A DNA stretch of 64,000 nt. It comes from Hemileia vastatrix (lineage: Eukaryota; Basidiomycota; Pucciniomycetes; Pucciniales; Zaghouaniaceae). Of the stretch, positions 34,791 through 46,255 are shown piece by piece. Numbering within the stretch: the stretch's first letter is position 1; each line of letters opens with the position of its first letter. Where the stretch lies: positions 1 to 64,000 of the forward strand of contig JASXTE010000279.1 in NCBI GenBank assembly GCA_030280995.1. The letters run 5' to 3'. The notes beneath the pieces are model-generated. The model did no database searches. It saw nothing but the letters and a program-made list of their open reading frames with translations, and had not been told where the DNA came from. The position numbers were made by a program, and so were the translations under genes.

Positions 34791-36359
34791 TCAAATCCAA
34801 GTGAGCGTCCTTGTCTTGAGAGAGACCAAAACGGCATCGTCCTCCAATAAACCTTCCTCGCAGATGAGTCTGTCATTCTCCAATTCTCTGAGTTGAGCTT
34901 TAATCATCGAAGGGGAGATGGGTGAAGAAGGAGTTGAAGAACTTGCTGGTCTCTTCTCGGATGCATTCCTGCCTCTGACTCTGTCCATCAAAGTTGCTGC
35001 TCTAGAGATTGGAGAAGGAGATGCACCTTGAGATTCCAGATTTGAAGCGGTCAAAGGTTGTGGTTGAGAAGAAGGGATTTGAAGAGATAATTCCTTTGGA
35101 CTGAAAGCGATGCCTTTGGAACTCAACCTTTTGACAATGAGCTCCTTGAGATCCAAGATGGAAGCCGAGTTCGAGATGAGCAAGACTTCTGATTCTGGTA
35201 AACCACCATTAGAGCGATAATGACTTGTTTTGGAGAAGTCCAGGTTCAATCGAATAGTTGCAGGAGGAGAAGGTGGGCAGGATTCGAACCACTCCTTTGG
35301 TGATGAAGGGAAGCAACTTGAAGTTGGAGACGGACATGAATAAGCGTCTAGAGATAGACTTGAGGATACCGTAGATAAGGAGTAGAGTGATTGAGTTGGT
35401 GAAATGGATCTTACGACTTGCTGTTCGTCCATGTTGATGCTACTCTCTTTCGTCTCGATCTTGTAGTTGCTGAAATCCAATCTGTCCGCCATAGCCTCTT
35501 CGTCGTCCCAGAACAGCGAGAATGAATGAGGTCTAGCTGGTCTTGGAGGTGGTAGTCCGTTGCTTGAAGTCGAGTCAGTCAGACAGAGACTGTTTCCATC
35601 CTCGATTGCCACCCTTCCGTCATCGTTCTCGTCACCGTTGGCTTGGATCCCCTTGGCTTGGATACAGAAGAATGATTCGTCTGATCCTTTCCTCTGAAGT
35701 TTGCGTGGTCTGGCTTGAATGGAAGTGGAATCGAGATTAGAAGTGGAGTTCCCGTGCCAGAAGTCGTTCCAGGCTGGTAGGAGAAGTGATGGAGTTGAAG
35801 GTCGACTTTGAGAAGAAGATGAAGAAGACATGGCTGAGAACTTGCGACTGTGGTTGTGGTTCACGTTGTCGGTTTGATGATGAGGATTGTTGAGGTTGGA
35901 GGATTGAATGAAAGAAGAATTCGAAAGGAATAAATTGAATGGAGTTGTAATGTTCGATGGACGGGATTGACGGGACCCTTGGGGAGATGAAGATGAAGAC
36001 GAGACTTCTTGAATCAAACTCAGCCTCGACTGAGAAGATAAGTCGACTTTTGATTGATTTCCTTTCGGTTTCAAATTTTCATGAGAGTAAGATGATGACT
36101 TGATAGAGGTGGTGGTGGTTTGGTCGATACAAGAGCGAGGAAGTGGTAAGTTCTCGACGTCATGGTCGTGTCTTGAACTTGACGATGATGGTCTCCGACA
36201 GACGCTCGTCCTCCTCTTGATCCCTGCAGTCACTTGAGTTGGCTGACTTGGCGATGGAGAGAGCGATTCTGGCGAAGGCTTGAATTGAAGAAGCGAACGA
36301 GAAAGGGCTCTTCGCAAAGGATTTGGAGAGGTGGGTCGATTGGCGGTGGAAGAAGGCAT
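34791..36359 (-). CDS. Disordered protein with a possible ubiquitin-like C-terminal domain
   Basis: A single exon of 522 codons. Residues 1-300 are Ser/Pro-rich and low in complexity, with basic patches (KRRTSVCRRP, ARPRKLQRKG) typical of phosphorylated regulators. The last 150 residues look folded: TIRLNLDFSKTSHYRSNG, then VLLISNSASILDLKELIVKR, an insert rich in Ser/Pro, then DRLICEEGLLEDDAVLVSLK. This strand-helix-strand pattern, ending in a beta strand after an acidic turn, resembles ubiquitin-like or DIX/PB1 folds, as an inference. No function is assigned. Composition and the unbroken frame support a real gene. Confidence 0.7.
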   Translation of the reverse strand: MPSSTANRPTSPNPLRRALSRSLLQFKPSPESLSPSPSQPTQVTAGIKRRTSVCRRPSSSSSRHDHDVENLPLPRSCIDQTTTTSIKSSSYSHENLKPKGNQSKVDLSSQSRLSLIQEVSSSSSSPQGSRQSRPSNITTPFNLFLSNSSFIQSSNLNNPHHQTDNVNHNHSRKFSAMSSSSSSQSRPSTPSLLLPAWNDFWHGNSTSNLDSTSIQARPRKLQRKGSDESFFCIQAKGIQANGDENDDGRVAIEDGNSLCLTDSTSSNGLPPPRPARPHSFSLFWDDEEAMADRLDFSNYKIETKESSINMDEQQVVRSISPTQSLYSLSTVSSSLSLDAYSCPSPTSSCFPSSPKEWFESCPPSPPATIRLNLDFSKTSHYRSNGGLPESEVLLISNSASILDLKELIVKRLSSKGIAFSPKELSLQIPSSQPQPLTASNLESQGASPSPISRAATLMDRVRGRNASEKRPASSSTPSSPISPSMIKAQLRELENDRLICEEGLLEDDAVLVSLKTRTLTWI

Positions 36360-38053
36360 CTCTGAAAACGAACGGGATTAAACGGGGACAAGGGAGAGAG
36401 GTCAGCCTTTGCCGTTGCGATTCGAATGGAAGACGAAGATCTTCGTCAAGACAAAGCGAAACAGGCATGAGAAGAATAGATGGCTTACCTAATGAAGTGA
36501 GGGTTGGAAGGATAACGCTTTTGAGGATGGCGATGGTAGCAGCAGCAGTGGCGTAGTGTAGAGACTTGTGACGATGAGGGAACCAAGAGAGAGGAAAGTT
36601 GATGAGGTGTTGAAGTTATGTTTGAAGGGAGAATCTATCAGTGACTAAATATTATCACCTCCTTTTATAAGAGAAGAGAAGAAGCAACAGGGGATGAAGG
36701 AGGATGAGACAACGAAGAGACCTCGTTCCCAGGCCGCTGCAGATCCTCTCCCTTTTTCGAACCTTATTCTCGCTTCGTTGATCCAGAAACCCGAAACAGA
36801 TCTGCGTCCGCTCTGGAAATACTACCCACCCAGGTACCTTTTCGTTCTAAATTTCTCTATTAACTCAACAAAGGTACAGCAGCTGCAGTTGGTAAAGTTC
36901 AAGGAGAGCTGCTGCTGCACTGGAGAGGGTCAGGCTCGCAGCTCTTCGACTTCTTTTCGACGAGTCTCGCTGCAGCTTTACCTCTTTTGGAAGGTTTCTA
37001 GGTGCATCAAGAGATGTCAATGTAGCATACATAGCATAAATTGAGACGAGACAATGTGAAGAACGAGCGTCTTGATTCCACATCTCCCTCGCTACCGTTA
37101 TCAGCGCTCGACGTTGCCGCATTGGGATTTATTTTTTGCCTTCTCCAATGCACTCGCTTCGGAGCTACGTCATACGTACGCGAACATGTGGATCTGCTTG
37201 ACAGCTGGATGAAAAGATCTGCATACTGAAGATCACCATGGGAAGATCATTACGAGAAAGACCTGGCCGTTGTGAGACTCTTTTACTGCTAGTGCTCGTC
37301 TTCGCTATCGAGATCTCAAGAAGAAAGAGAAAAGTCATTGTTCAAGAAAGAGCTCAGATCTTCGCTATGAGATTTTCCGAAAGAAATCTAGAGTGACAAG
37401 AAAGGTCGAGACAAGGCCACCAGAGAAGCGAAGGCCTACCCATTCGCGCCCTCGAGATGCGAGCCAAGTTTGAAATTTGAAACCAAACAAAAATCGAGTC
37501 TCGAATCTAGTCTCGTCTCGTCGGAAACTCAGATCTCGAGATCTGAATTGAGCGGCTTGGAATCTGTACAAGTATGGAAAGCCAAATCGCAAAGGAAAGG
37601 AGAAGAGAGAAGGTTTTCCTAGGACTCTCCCTGATCCACTCCCACGTCTATCTATCGACTCGAGAGGATCTCTATTCAGTTCCCACCTGATCTACTTTTT
37701 ATCATCATGGAAAAACTGGCCGAGGATTCTTTCAATGTTTTTACTTTGATGTCAAAGGTGATCAAGAGAGCCAGTGACAAAGTTAACGATCACTTGAGAA
37801 ATCGATGATTTCTCATCACAAAAGAACGCGAGAAAGACATTCGGAGTGGAATCTCAGCGAAACACTTATTCAATTTTGTATTGTATTGATAGAGTAATAG
37901 AAGAAGCATACAACAAGATAACACGAGGTCACTTTTTTTTGGAGATCAGTTGATCTTTTTCATTGATGAAATTCAACATGAATGTTTTGAATGTTTTGAA
38001 GTTCTCTTCCCTTCCCGACCTTCTTTTTTCCCCCATTGTCTTCCATTCTCGGA
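36360..38053. other. 1.7-kb gene-free region
   Basis: It includes the promoter of the preceding minus-strand gene (ttttata at 36663-36669) and the 3' end of CYP40. Positions 37472-37483 carry the shared 12-mer gaaatttgaaac, and 37529-37546 a perfect 18-base palindrome. Open frames here are short and overlapping, and I call none. Confidence 0.55.
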
Positions 38054-39889
38054 TTAGCCAAACATTTTACCATAAGCAGCTCTCTGTTTCTTAACCTTTT
38101 CACTCCTTCTATTAGCCAGAGCCGCCTGTTCCTTCTTGATCCCAGCATCTTCGGGAGCGTAGTTCAAAGCGGAATTGAAAGCAGTTTCCGCCAATTCATC
38201 TTGTTTCAATGCGACTCTGTAGAAAACAAGATGAGAATGTGGAGAGCGAAAAGGGAAGGGAGAAGGAAAGGTCAGATCCAAAACAAGTCAGAAGGATGTA
38301 GAAGCCTTCTTTCTTTTTTTGCACGTTAGGGATACTCACAAAGCCAAACCTTTCCTGAAGTAAGCCTTTGCCAGATCCTTTGAATATTCCTTAGCTTTAG
38401 CCTCACCATCTTTTTCCAACCTAGTACAAACCGAAGTAGACAACGAAGCAGCCGAGCTTGGATTACTAGGTTTCATTTTCAAAGCCATCAAAGCACCATT
38501 TAATTGTAAAGGAGTTTTCAAATCCATAAATTCTTTTGCAAATTTCTCATCTTTTAAATCTTCATCACTTAAAACAGGATGTAAATTCAAATATCTAACA
38601 CCCTTTAAAAACTTCTCATGAGCCAATTCAAATTCACCTTTACCGAAAAGATCTCCACCAATTTCCTTCAATTTCAAAGCAATTCTATAACATTCTTTAG
38701 GATTTTCTTCCAATTTTAATGTAGGATCTGAATCTTCTGGATATTCTTCATATGGATCTCCAGTTGAATCTGGTTCTATTCCATCAGATTCTCCTTCTGA
38801 TAATTCACCACAATTTGAAATCGTTATGGATTGTAAAGGTTTATCATCTGATGATTTAGGTGCATTTTCAATCTTTCTAACTATTGATTTACCTTTTAAA
38901 ACTTTACCAAAGACTACGTGTTTGCCATCTAGATGGGGGGTTGGAACTGTTGTGATGAAGAATTGAGAACCATTGGTTCCTGGCCCTGCGTTTGCCATCG
39001 ATAATAGGAATGGTTCTGTATGTTTGAGGTCGAAGTTCTCATCTGAAGATAGAGAATGAGGAAAACATATTTGAGCTTGGATTGTAATGAGAAGATCTTC
39101 AAAACCTCTTTTTTCCAAATCGACTTGACTTTTGACTTACCTTCGAATTTTTCTCCATAGATGGACTCTCCGCCAGTACCATTGCCAGCAGTGAAATCAC
39201 CACCTTGAATCATGAATTGAGGAATGACTCTGGAATAAGTGAGCAGATGCATGAGTCGAAGGTCAGTAGTTGAATCTTCTCGAGAAGCTTCCAGAAACGA
39301 GACAAATCAGCTTTCCCCCTTCCTACTTGGGTAAGTCTCAGGATTAGATATTGAAACAGAGTTCTTCTCATCCAAGCAAGCTGTATACATCGTAAAGATG
39401 GAAGCTCGCAAGATCATCGTGAGCTGAGAATTGACTGAAAGCTTATCATCATTGACCTTTTGATATCCACCTTGGAAAGGCCATCCCTAGACCAACTCTA
39501 AGTCTCTTCTCCTTGATTCCAATTGTCGAGAACCAAAATTAACTAGATGGATGATACGGATCGTGTCCTATGACTCACCTATGGAATCCACTTCCTTTAT
39601 AAGTCAATTCGATCCCTCGATCATTTTTTCCCTTTTCACCAGTTGCCAAAGCTCTAAAGTTCTCTGCCGTCTTTGGAACTTTGTCGTTGAACAATTGCAT
39701 TACGATTCGGTTTCCACCCTTTCTTGTGGGCTTGGGTTGACCTTGGAAGTCAATGTCGAAGACTGGAGTGTCAGAAGGAAGAAGAAGAAGATGGAGAGAG
39801 AGTCAGAGATTTGGATAGGCAAGGGAAAGGGAATGGATGCGAAAAGTGGAACTTACAAGATTCAACTTACATACTCGGGGATTCGTCAT
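38054..39889 (-). CDS. CPR6: CYP40-type peptidyl-prolyl isomerase, Hsp90 co-chaperone
   Basis: Exons 39889-39871, 39762-39579, 39229-39141, 39042-38340 and 38216-38054 give 385 residues with all phases matching. The cyclophilin domain begins [16 protein letters not shown]. It carries the catalytic segments [40 protein letters not shown] and [13 protein letters not shown]. After an acidic linker come TPR helices ([40 protein letters not shown]) that bind the MEEVD tail of Hsp90, and a basic end ([14 protein letters not shown]). Length fits Cpr6/CYP40 (about 370). The 19-base first exon codes for six residues and part of a seventh. It is divergent from CCT2, another chaperone gene. Confidence 0.95.
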
Positions 39890-40062
39890 TGTGGATGTGG
39901 AATTGCAGTCGGTCTGAATTGAAGAGTTGATGTTGCTGTGAGAAGGTGAAGTCGAGAAGATTCTTTGTGGTTCACTCACCCAAGAACAGTCACAGCGATT
40001 CTAACTATTGTTGCATTCTCAATTCAGAATCAATCAATAGAATAGAATAGGATTCATCAAGA
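39890..40062. promoter_or_regulatory. Bidirectional promoter of CYP40 and CCT2
   Basis: 173 bases separate the start codons of two divergent chaperone genes. Simple caatcaatag/aatagaatag repeats are visible. I see no clear heat-shock element of three nGAAn units. Confidence 0.6.
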
Positions 40063-42488
40063 ATGTCAGCTCCAATCTTTGCAAATGAAGTCAGTCTATC
40101 CATTCCATTCTCTTCTATCTATCTCTTCATCCTTCCCCTACTAACCTCCTCCCTCTCTCTCTCTCTCTCTCTCTTCCACCTCCCAGGCAACTGAAGAACG
40201 AGCTGAAAATGCCCGATTATCCTCATTCGTCGGAGCTCTAGCTCTAGGAGATCTAGTGAAATCCACCTTAGGTCCAAAAGGAATGAACAAAATCCTACAA
40301 TCTGTAGGTTCAAATTCTTTAGTAGTTACCAATGATGGAGCTACCATTTTGAGATCCATTCATCTAGATAATGCAGCAGCAAAGATTTTGGTAAACATTT
40401 CAAAGGTTCAAGATGATGAAGTTGGAGATGGAACCACTTCGGTTTGCGTACTGGCTAGTGAACTATTGAGAGAAGCTGAGAAAATGATTGAAATGAAAAT
40501 ACATCCTCAGACTATTGTGGAAGGTTATAGGATCGCTAGTAAGGCTGCTTTGAAGGCGTTGGATGAGGCTGCTACTGATAATGGGTGAGTAAAGGGAAGA
40601 GATACAGAGGAGGGGAGGGGAGTGGAAAGCTTCCTTTTGGAAGAATTGGGAAGAACTGGTCAAAGATTGTTCGATAGATTGGTCATTCTATACTAGGCTA
40701 TCTTTTGAAAAGAATTGAATCGAGTCAGAGTATAAGTTGGATATAGCAGCAATCTGAGAAAGATTGAGGTTCTCTCCAGAGATTGTATGCCTCTCAAGAA
40801 CTTGTCTATCTTGTTTTTCTTAAAGGTTTTCTTTCTTTGATGAACCTTTCATCAGTCCTTCCCTTTCCAAGCTAGAAAGAGATTCTATATCTCTCACTTT
40901 TTCTGTCTGAAGATTGCCATAGTAGCCATTCTGACACTCTCTTGCCCTTTGATTTCCTCTTCCTCTTTTCGACCGAAACAAACAGTCAAGACATTAATCT
41001 TTTCCGTAAGGATCTCACAAACATTGCTCGTACTACCCTTTCATCCAAGGTGCTATCTCAAGATAAGGATTACTTTGCAAACTTAGCTGTAGATGCTGTC
41101 CTTAGACTCAGGGTGAGTTTCGAAATCAAATAGTCACTTTTCTCACTTCCTTCTCGACTTTGCCATTTCTAAACATGCGTCTTTCTCAATACCTATCCAC
41201 TTCTCATCATCGTCTAATAACCCAGGGTTCAACGAATCTAGAAAACATTCAAATCATCAAAAAAGTAGGAGGAAAACTAACGGATTCCTATTTAGATGAA
41301 GGATTCATTCTAGACAAGAAAATCGGAACCAACTGTCCTAAGTCTTTAACAAATGCTAAAATTCTAATCTCAAATTCAAGTATGGATACCGACAAGATCA
41401 AGATTTTCGGAGCTAGGGTAAGAGTTGAAGGTACAGCCAAATTGGCAGAATTGGAAAGAGCTGAAAGAGAGAAAATGAAGGAAAAAGTTGAAAGGATTAA
41501 AAATCATGGAATCACTTGTTTTGTTAATAGACAATTGGTTTATAATTATCCTGAAAGTTTATTGGCTGAAGCTGGGATCATGTGTATTGAACATGCTGAT
41601 TTCGAAGGAGTGGAGAGATTGGCTTTAGTCACTGGTGGAGAAATCGCTAGTACTTTTGATAGACCCGATTTGGTCAAATTGGGATCTTGTGAGAAGATTG
41701 AGGAAATTATGATTGGTGAAGATAAGGTGAGTTGATCAAAGGCATTTCCGCAAACTATGAAAATCTTTTCTCATCTCTCTTTGATGGTCTCAATTCTTGA
41801 CTGATTCTTCTATCTTCGCTTCGAAACCCTCTCGACTTTTCACAGCTCATCAAATTCTCCGGTGTCTCTGCTGGTGAAGCTTGTACAGTGGTTCTTCGTG
41901 GAGCTACTACCCAAATGGTAGACGAAGCAGAACGTTCTCTACATGACGCTCTTTCGGTCCTTTCTCAAACTGTCAAAGAAACTAGAGTCGTTTTAGGTGG
42001 AGGCTGTTCGGAAATGGGAATGAGTAAAGTAGTAGATGAAGAAGCTAGAAAGACTCCTGGAAAGAAAGCTATTGCTACTGAAGGTTTCGCAAAGGCTCTG
42101 AGACAGGTGAGTGGTCGATACTTCAAAAGCTTGATAAGTTTCCTTGATACTATCGAATCAGATCCTAAGATCTCGTATCGCTGACCCTCTTTTCACTTTT
42201 CTCTCTCTCTCTCTTCGTTCAACTCAGCTTCCAACCATCCTAGCCGACAATGCAGGATTGGATTCATCAGATTTAGTTTCACGATTAAGAGCAGCTCATC
42301 AATCTGGAGATAAAGATTCAGGTTTGGATTTGAATTTGGGTAAAGTGGCTTCAATGAGAGATTTGGGTGTCACTGAAAGTTATAAACTCAAGAAACAAGT
42401 AGTCGTATCTGCTTCGGAAGCTGCTGAAATGATTTTGAGAGTAGACGATATCTTGAAAAGTGCTCCAAGGAGGAGAGAAGGTCATTAA
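40063..42488 (+). CDS. CCT2: CCT2, beta subunit of the TRiC/CCT chaperonin
   Basis: Exons 40063-40089, 40187-40584, 40986-41112, 41226-41726, 41846-42106 and 42228-42488 give 524 residues, the normal length. ATP-site motifs are [26 protein letters not shown] and [10 protein letters not shown]; the second equatorial part has [14 protein letters not shown] and [15 protein letters not shown]. Beta-subunit text includes [20 protein letters not shown] and [20 protein letters not shown]. The double-ring complex folds actin and tubulin in the cytosol. The first intron (gtcagt donor) carries a CT run. Confidence 0.97.
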
Positions 42489-43505
42489 GGAACCAAGGAA
42501 CGACGATTGATCATCTATATTAAGGAAGAATCAAATCAAGGTTTCCAGAAGAGAGGATTGGGTTTGAAGTTACAGGCTTCAATCCCTTCCTCCTTTGAAC
42601 ACTCTTCCCTCCATACCTACCCGACCATACTCCTCTTCTTCTTTAGACTTTTACGATAGTATTCTGTATTATTTCTCTTTCGTCCCTCCCTTGTCCGCTC
42701 TTCATGTCTTCCATCCCCACCCAAAATCACAATGGCACCAATTACAGCGCCAAAATTGAAAAATTTAATTCAATCACTGGTTTGAGTTTCTGAAACTTCA
42801 CCAACTGATCGTGAATTTGGCGGGAATAGAGATCGTTTCGAGTCAAGAAACAGATGTAAAAGTGGATCAGGGAGAGTTCCATCGCTCTTTCTCTCTCTTT
42901 CTCTCCCTCTCTCTTTGCCAATTGTTGCCCTTTTCTCTTGGTGATCGAAGCAAGTCAAACTTGTTTCTCGTTGTCAGGGTTCTTGAAGAGCGTACCTTGA
43001 AGAAGTCCTGAAGAAAATGCTGTCGACAGGCTCGAAAACGAAGACGAACCCCCAGCTCCTCTCTCCCTCCGGAGAATGAATCTGGTCTCCAAAGAAGGAA
43101 CAGAAACATGAAATTAATGATCGAGTTTTCTGCCAAAAGCCTCGTCAACAGAGGAGAAAGCGCGATTTTCGCCACAGCGCGCTGGTCAGAAGTTGAGGCT
43201 CACGTCAAGGCCCATCCCAATGACACCATCTTCAACGTGCCGCTAGTGCTGATGCGCTGATCGACAATCAATCCGTTGTTGCAATATCGCTGCAACATTC
43301 TATCATTCCAATTATCGACTTTCAAACTCCACTTCTTCGCTTTGGGCATCGGAATTGGGGTTGGAGCATTTAAAAAGGTCTTCTTCATTCTTTCATTTGA
43401 ATCTTCCTTCCCTTTCTCTCTTTGATCTTCGACTCTCTCGCTCCTCCTCAATCTTCTCTTTTACTTCAACGAGGTATTCTCAAGAGTAGAAAAAAGCAGT
43501 TCAAG
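42489..43505. other. Promoter region of the urea transporter gene
   Basis: No gene is seen. A gttgca-N7-tgcaac inverted repeat lies at about 43270-43294. A single HGATAR-type site (ttatcg) sits near 43313; GATA factors commonly control fungal urea uptake, but one site is weak evidence. Confidence 0.55.
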
Positions 43506-46255
43506 ATGGCAAGTTCAGACACGATTCCGCCTCCCCTTTCGCAGGGAGTCGGTTACGGGCTCATTGTAGGAGCGTGAGTACTTTCTCCCTCAATAGCATT
43601 TTCGATTTCTCGATTTTGAGAGAGAATTCTCTCGAAATCGAAATATCCAAGTCTTAGAAGCTTGGAGTAGAGAGATCAGCTTGATCTGGAAGATACTGAC
43701 TTCTGACTCTATTTCTCCCTGTCCCTATGATCGATACCCCTTCTAGCGGATTTGGTTTCGCATTTGTGAGTATTCTGACACGAAAAGCTCGACCTCTATC
43801 GCAGCGATCTGCATGACTGAATTTGAGCCACTTCGCTTCGTCCTACCTCTCTTCATCAGTTCATGATCTACGTCACCTACCTTCTCAAGAAATTCAATAA
43901 CGAAAACAATCGACACTTCGAGACATTCGCTACAGCTGGAAGAAGAATTGGAACTGGATTGACCGCCACTGCAGGTAAGTCAACCCAAGTTCTCTCAACT
44001 TCGTTCAGTCACGCCCGATCTGATCCGACTTTTCTCTCTTTCAATTTCTCTTCCTCCACAGTCATTGCCAGTTGGTCATGGCCGACTGCTGTCTTGAGTA
44101 GTTCTGTCGTGACTTGGAATTACGGAGTGGGAGGAGCTTTCTGGTTCGCCTCTGGATGTCTGGTTCAAATCTCTTTCTTCGCACTTCTAGCCATCCAATC
44201 CAAGTTGAAGACTCCCCACGCTCATACAATCTTGGAAGTCGTCAGATCAAGATATGGAACGACAGCTCATATCCTCTACTCTTTCCTATGTCTAGCAACC
44301 AATTTGATCGCATCCATCAACATGTTATTGGGAGCCGGAGCAGCAATGTCAGCTCTGACTGGAATCAATACCGTCGCAGCAACTTTCCTTTTCCCACTTT
44401 CAGTAGCAGCTTATACAGCAGCTGGAGGTTTGAAAGCTACTTTGGTTACCGATTTCATCAGAACTTCGATCCTTTTACTTTTGGCAGTCTTCTTATGTAT
44501 CAAGACTGTTCTCAACGAAGATTTGAATGGTCTCTCAGGTTTCTACGATCTAGTCGTCAAGGCTGGTGGAAGTCATTTGGCTCCAGATTCCTACATCAAG
44601 GATAACCATGCCGATTCTTATTTGACAATGACTTCCCCTGGAGCTTTGCAATTCGGTGTTCTTCACACTCTAGGTAACCTAGGTCTCGTCATCATGGACT
44701 CTTCTTATTGGCAAAAGGCTTACTCTGCCGACATCTCAGCAGCTGTTCCAGGTTACATCTTGGGTTCCATCCTTTACTTTGGTATCCCATTCTCTTTGGG
44801 TACCGTTCTAGGTTTGGGTGGAGTTGCTCTGCAAAACTCTCCAGAATGGCCACCTTTCAAACTTGGAAGAACTTTGTCGATGACCGAATTGAGCGGAGGT
44901 CTAGTCTTGCCTTACACTGCAATTGCTGTCGCAGGTAAAGTGAGTATCGTTTTTTCGTTTTGTCGACTCTTACCGAGAGCTAGTTTTCGAGTCTACAGCC
45001 GCTGACTTGTTACCTTTTCTCAAACCTCTTCGACTTCATCAGGGAGGTGCTGCAGCTGCCGCTTTGATCGTCTTCCTTACCTGTACCAGCACCATTAGTG
45101 CTCAATTGGTAGCAGTCTCTTCCATTCTTTCCTTGGATGTCTACAGAACTTATCTTTACAAGAAGGCAACTGACAAGCAAACCATCGCAATTTCGAGATG
45201 GGCTTGTCTCGGATTCGGAGTCTTCGCTTCTGGTTTCGCTGTCTTTTTCTACGAGGTTGGTCTAGACTTGACTTGGACTCTATACTTCTTGGGTATCATT
45301 ACTGTGAGTCTTTGAGCTAGTGAGACACTGCGAGGAACGAAGTGGCAGCAAGATGTCGACAACATCTTCTCACGCTTTTCACTCTATTCTCCCTTTCTCT
45401 CAGACCCCTGGTATGATCACTCTCCCACTAACAGTCCTATGGAGTCGTCAAACCAAGGCAGCAGCCATCATTTCACCTTCAGTTGGAATCCTTTCAGGTA
45501 TCGGTGTTTGGTTAGGGACTGCAGCTCATTATGCTGAACCTTTCGGTACTTTGAATGTCACGACCACTGGTGCTCTATTGCCATGTCTTTGGGGAACCAT
45601 TACTGCAACTGTCGTTCCAATCATCTTGACTCCTACCATCTCTTTGATCTGGCCAACCGAAAGATTCGATTGGGCAAGATTCAGCGACATCAAGTTGGTT
45701 TCAAACGACGACTCTTCTTCCATCGACAGTGACGAAAAGGTTTCGAAGGTTCCAACTGAAGAAGAAAAGGAGACTCTTATCACTCCAGATCAAGAGAAGT
45801 ACATGAGATCGAGATCTTGGTTGGCTGGTTGGGTCAGTCTTTTCCTCTTTGTCGCCGTTTGGATCGTTTGGCCTTGTGAGTATCGAAAATCAGAAAGGTT
45901 GTCGACATCTGACGTTGTATCTTTTGCTAACCCATCGATCTTGCCTTCATTTTCTTCCTTTCTTCTACCAGTCGGAATGTACGGAGCTCGCTACGTCTTC
46001 AGCCGTCAATTCTTCCAAGGATGGGTGGTCGTTAGCATCATTTGGGTTTTTGCAGCTCTTCTCATCGTCTTCTTCTTGCCACTTTGGGAAGGTAAAGATC
46101 TTCTCGTCACTCTCGCAAGAGGTGCTTTGGGTCTCACTCCTGCTCACCCCCAGATCGGTGAAACTGCTCAAAAACTACCAGAATCAAGAGACGAAACTTT
46201 GGCTGAATCTCCAAGAGAAGAAACTTCGAATGAAAAAGTCCAACCTGTCAACTAA
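43506..46255 (+). CDS. DUR3: DUR3-type urea/proton symporter (SSS family)
   Basis: Seven exons (about 43506-43573, 43747-43765, 43860-43974, 44062-44939, 45043-45303, 45404-45875, 45972-46255) give about 698 residues. DUR3-like text includes ASWSWPTAVLSSSVVTWNYG, then PHAHTILEVVRSRYGT, MSALTGINTVAATFLFPLSV and STISAQLVAVSSI. Around fifteen hydrophobic helices are expected and seen. A charged loop (NDDSSSIDSDEKVSKVPTEE) near residue 520 and a hydrophilic acidic C-terminus are cytoplasmic and possibly phosphorylated. The protein imports urea, and in some fungi polyamines, at the plasma membrane. The second exon is only 19 bases. There is no urea amidolyase or urease gene in the window. Confidence 0.92.

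Noticed and set aside
35278..35295. ggattcgaaccactcc resembles a tRNA T-arm
   Set aside because: It is codons of the 522-residue protein on the minus strand (EWFESC); no acceptor or anticodon arms surround it.
40152..40174. CT repeat in the first CCT2 intron as a separate regulatory repeat
   Set aside because: It occupies the normal polypyrimidine-tract position before the acceptor and needs no other explanation.
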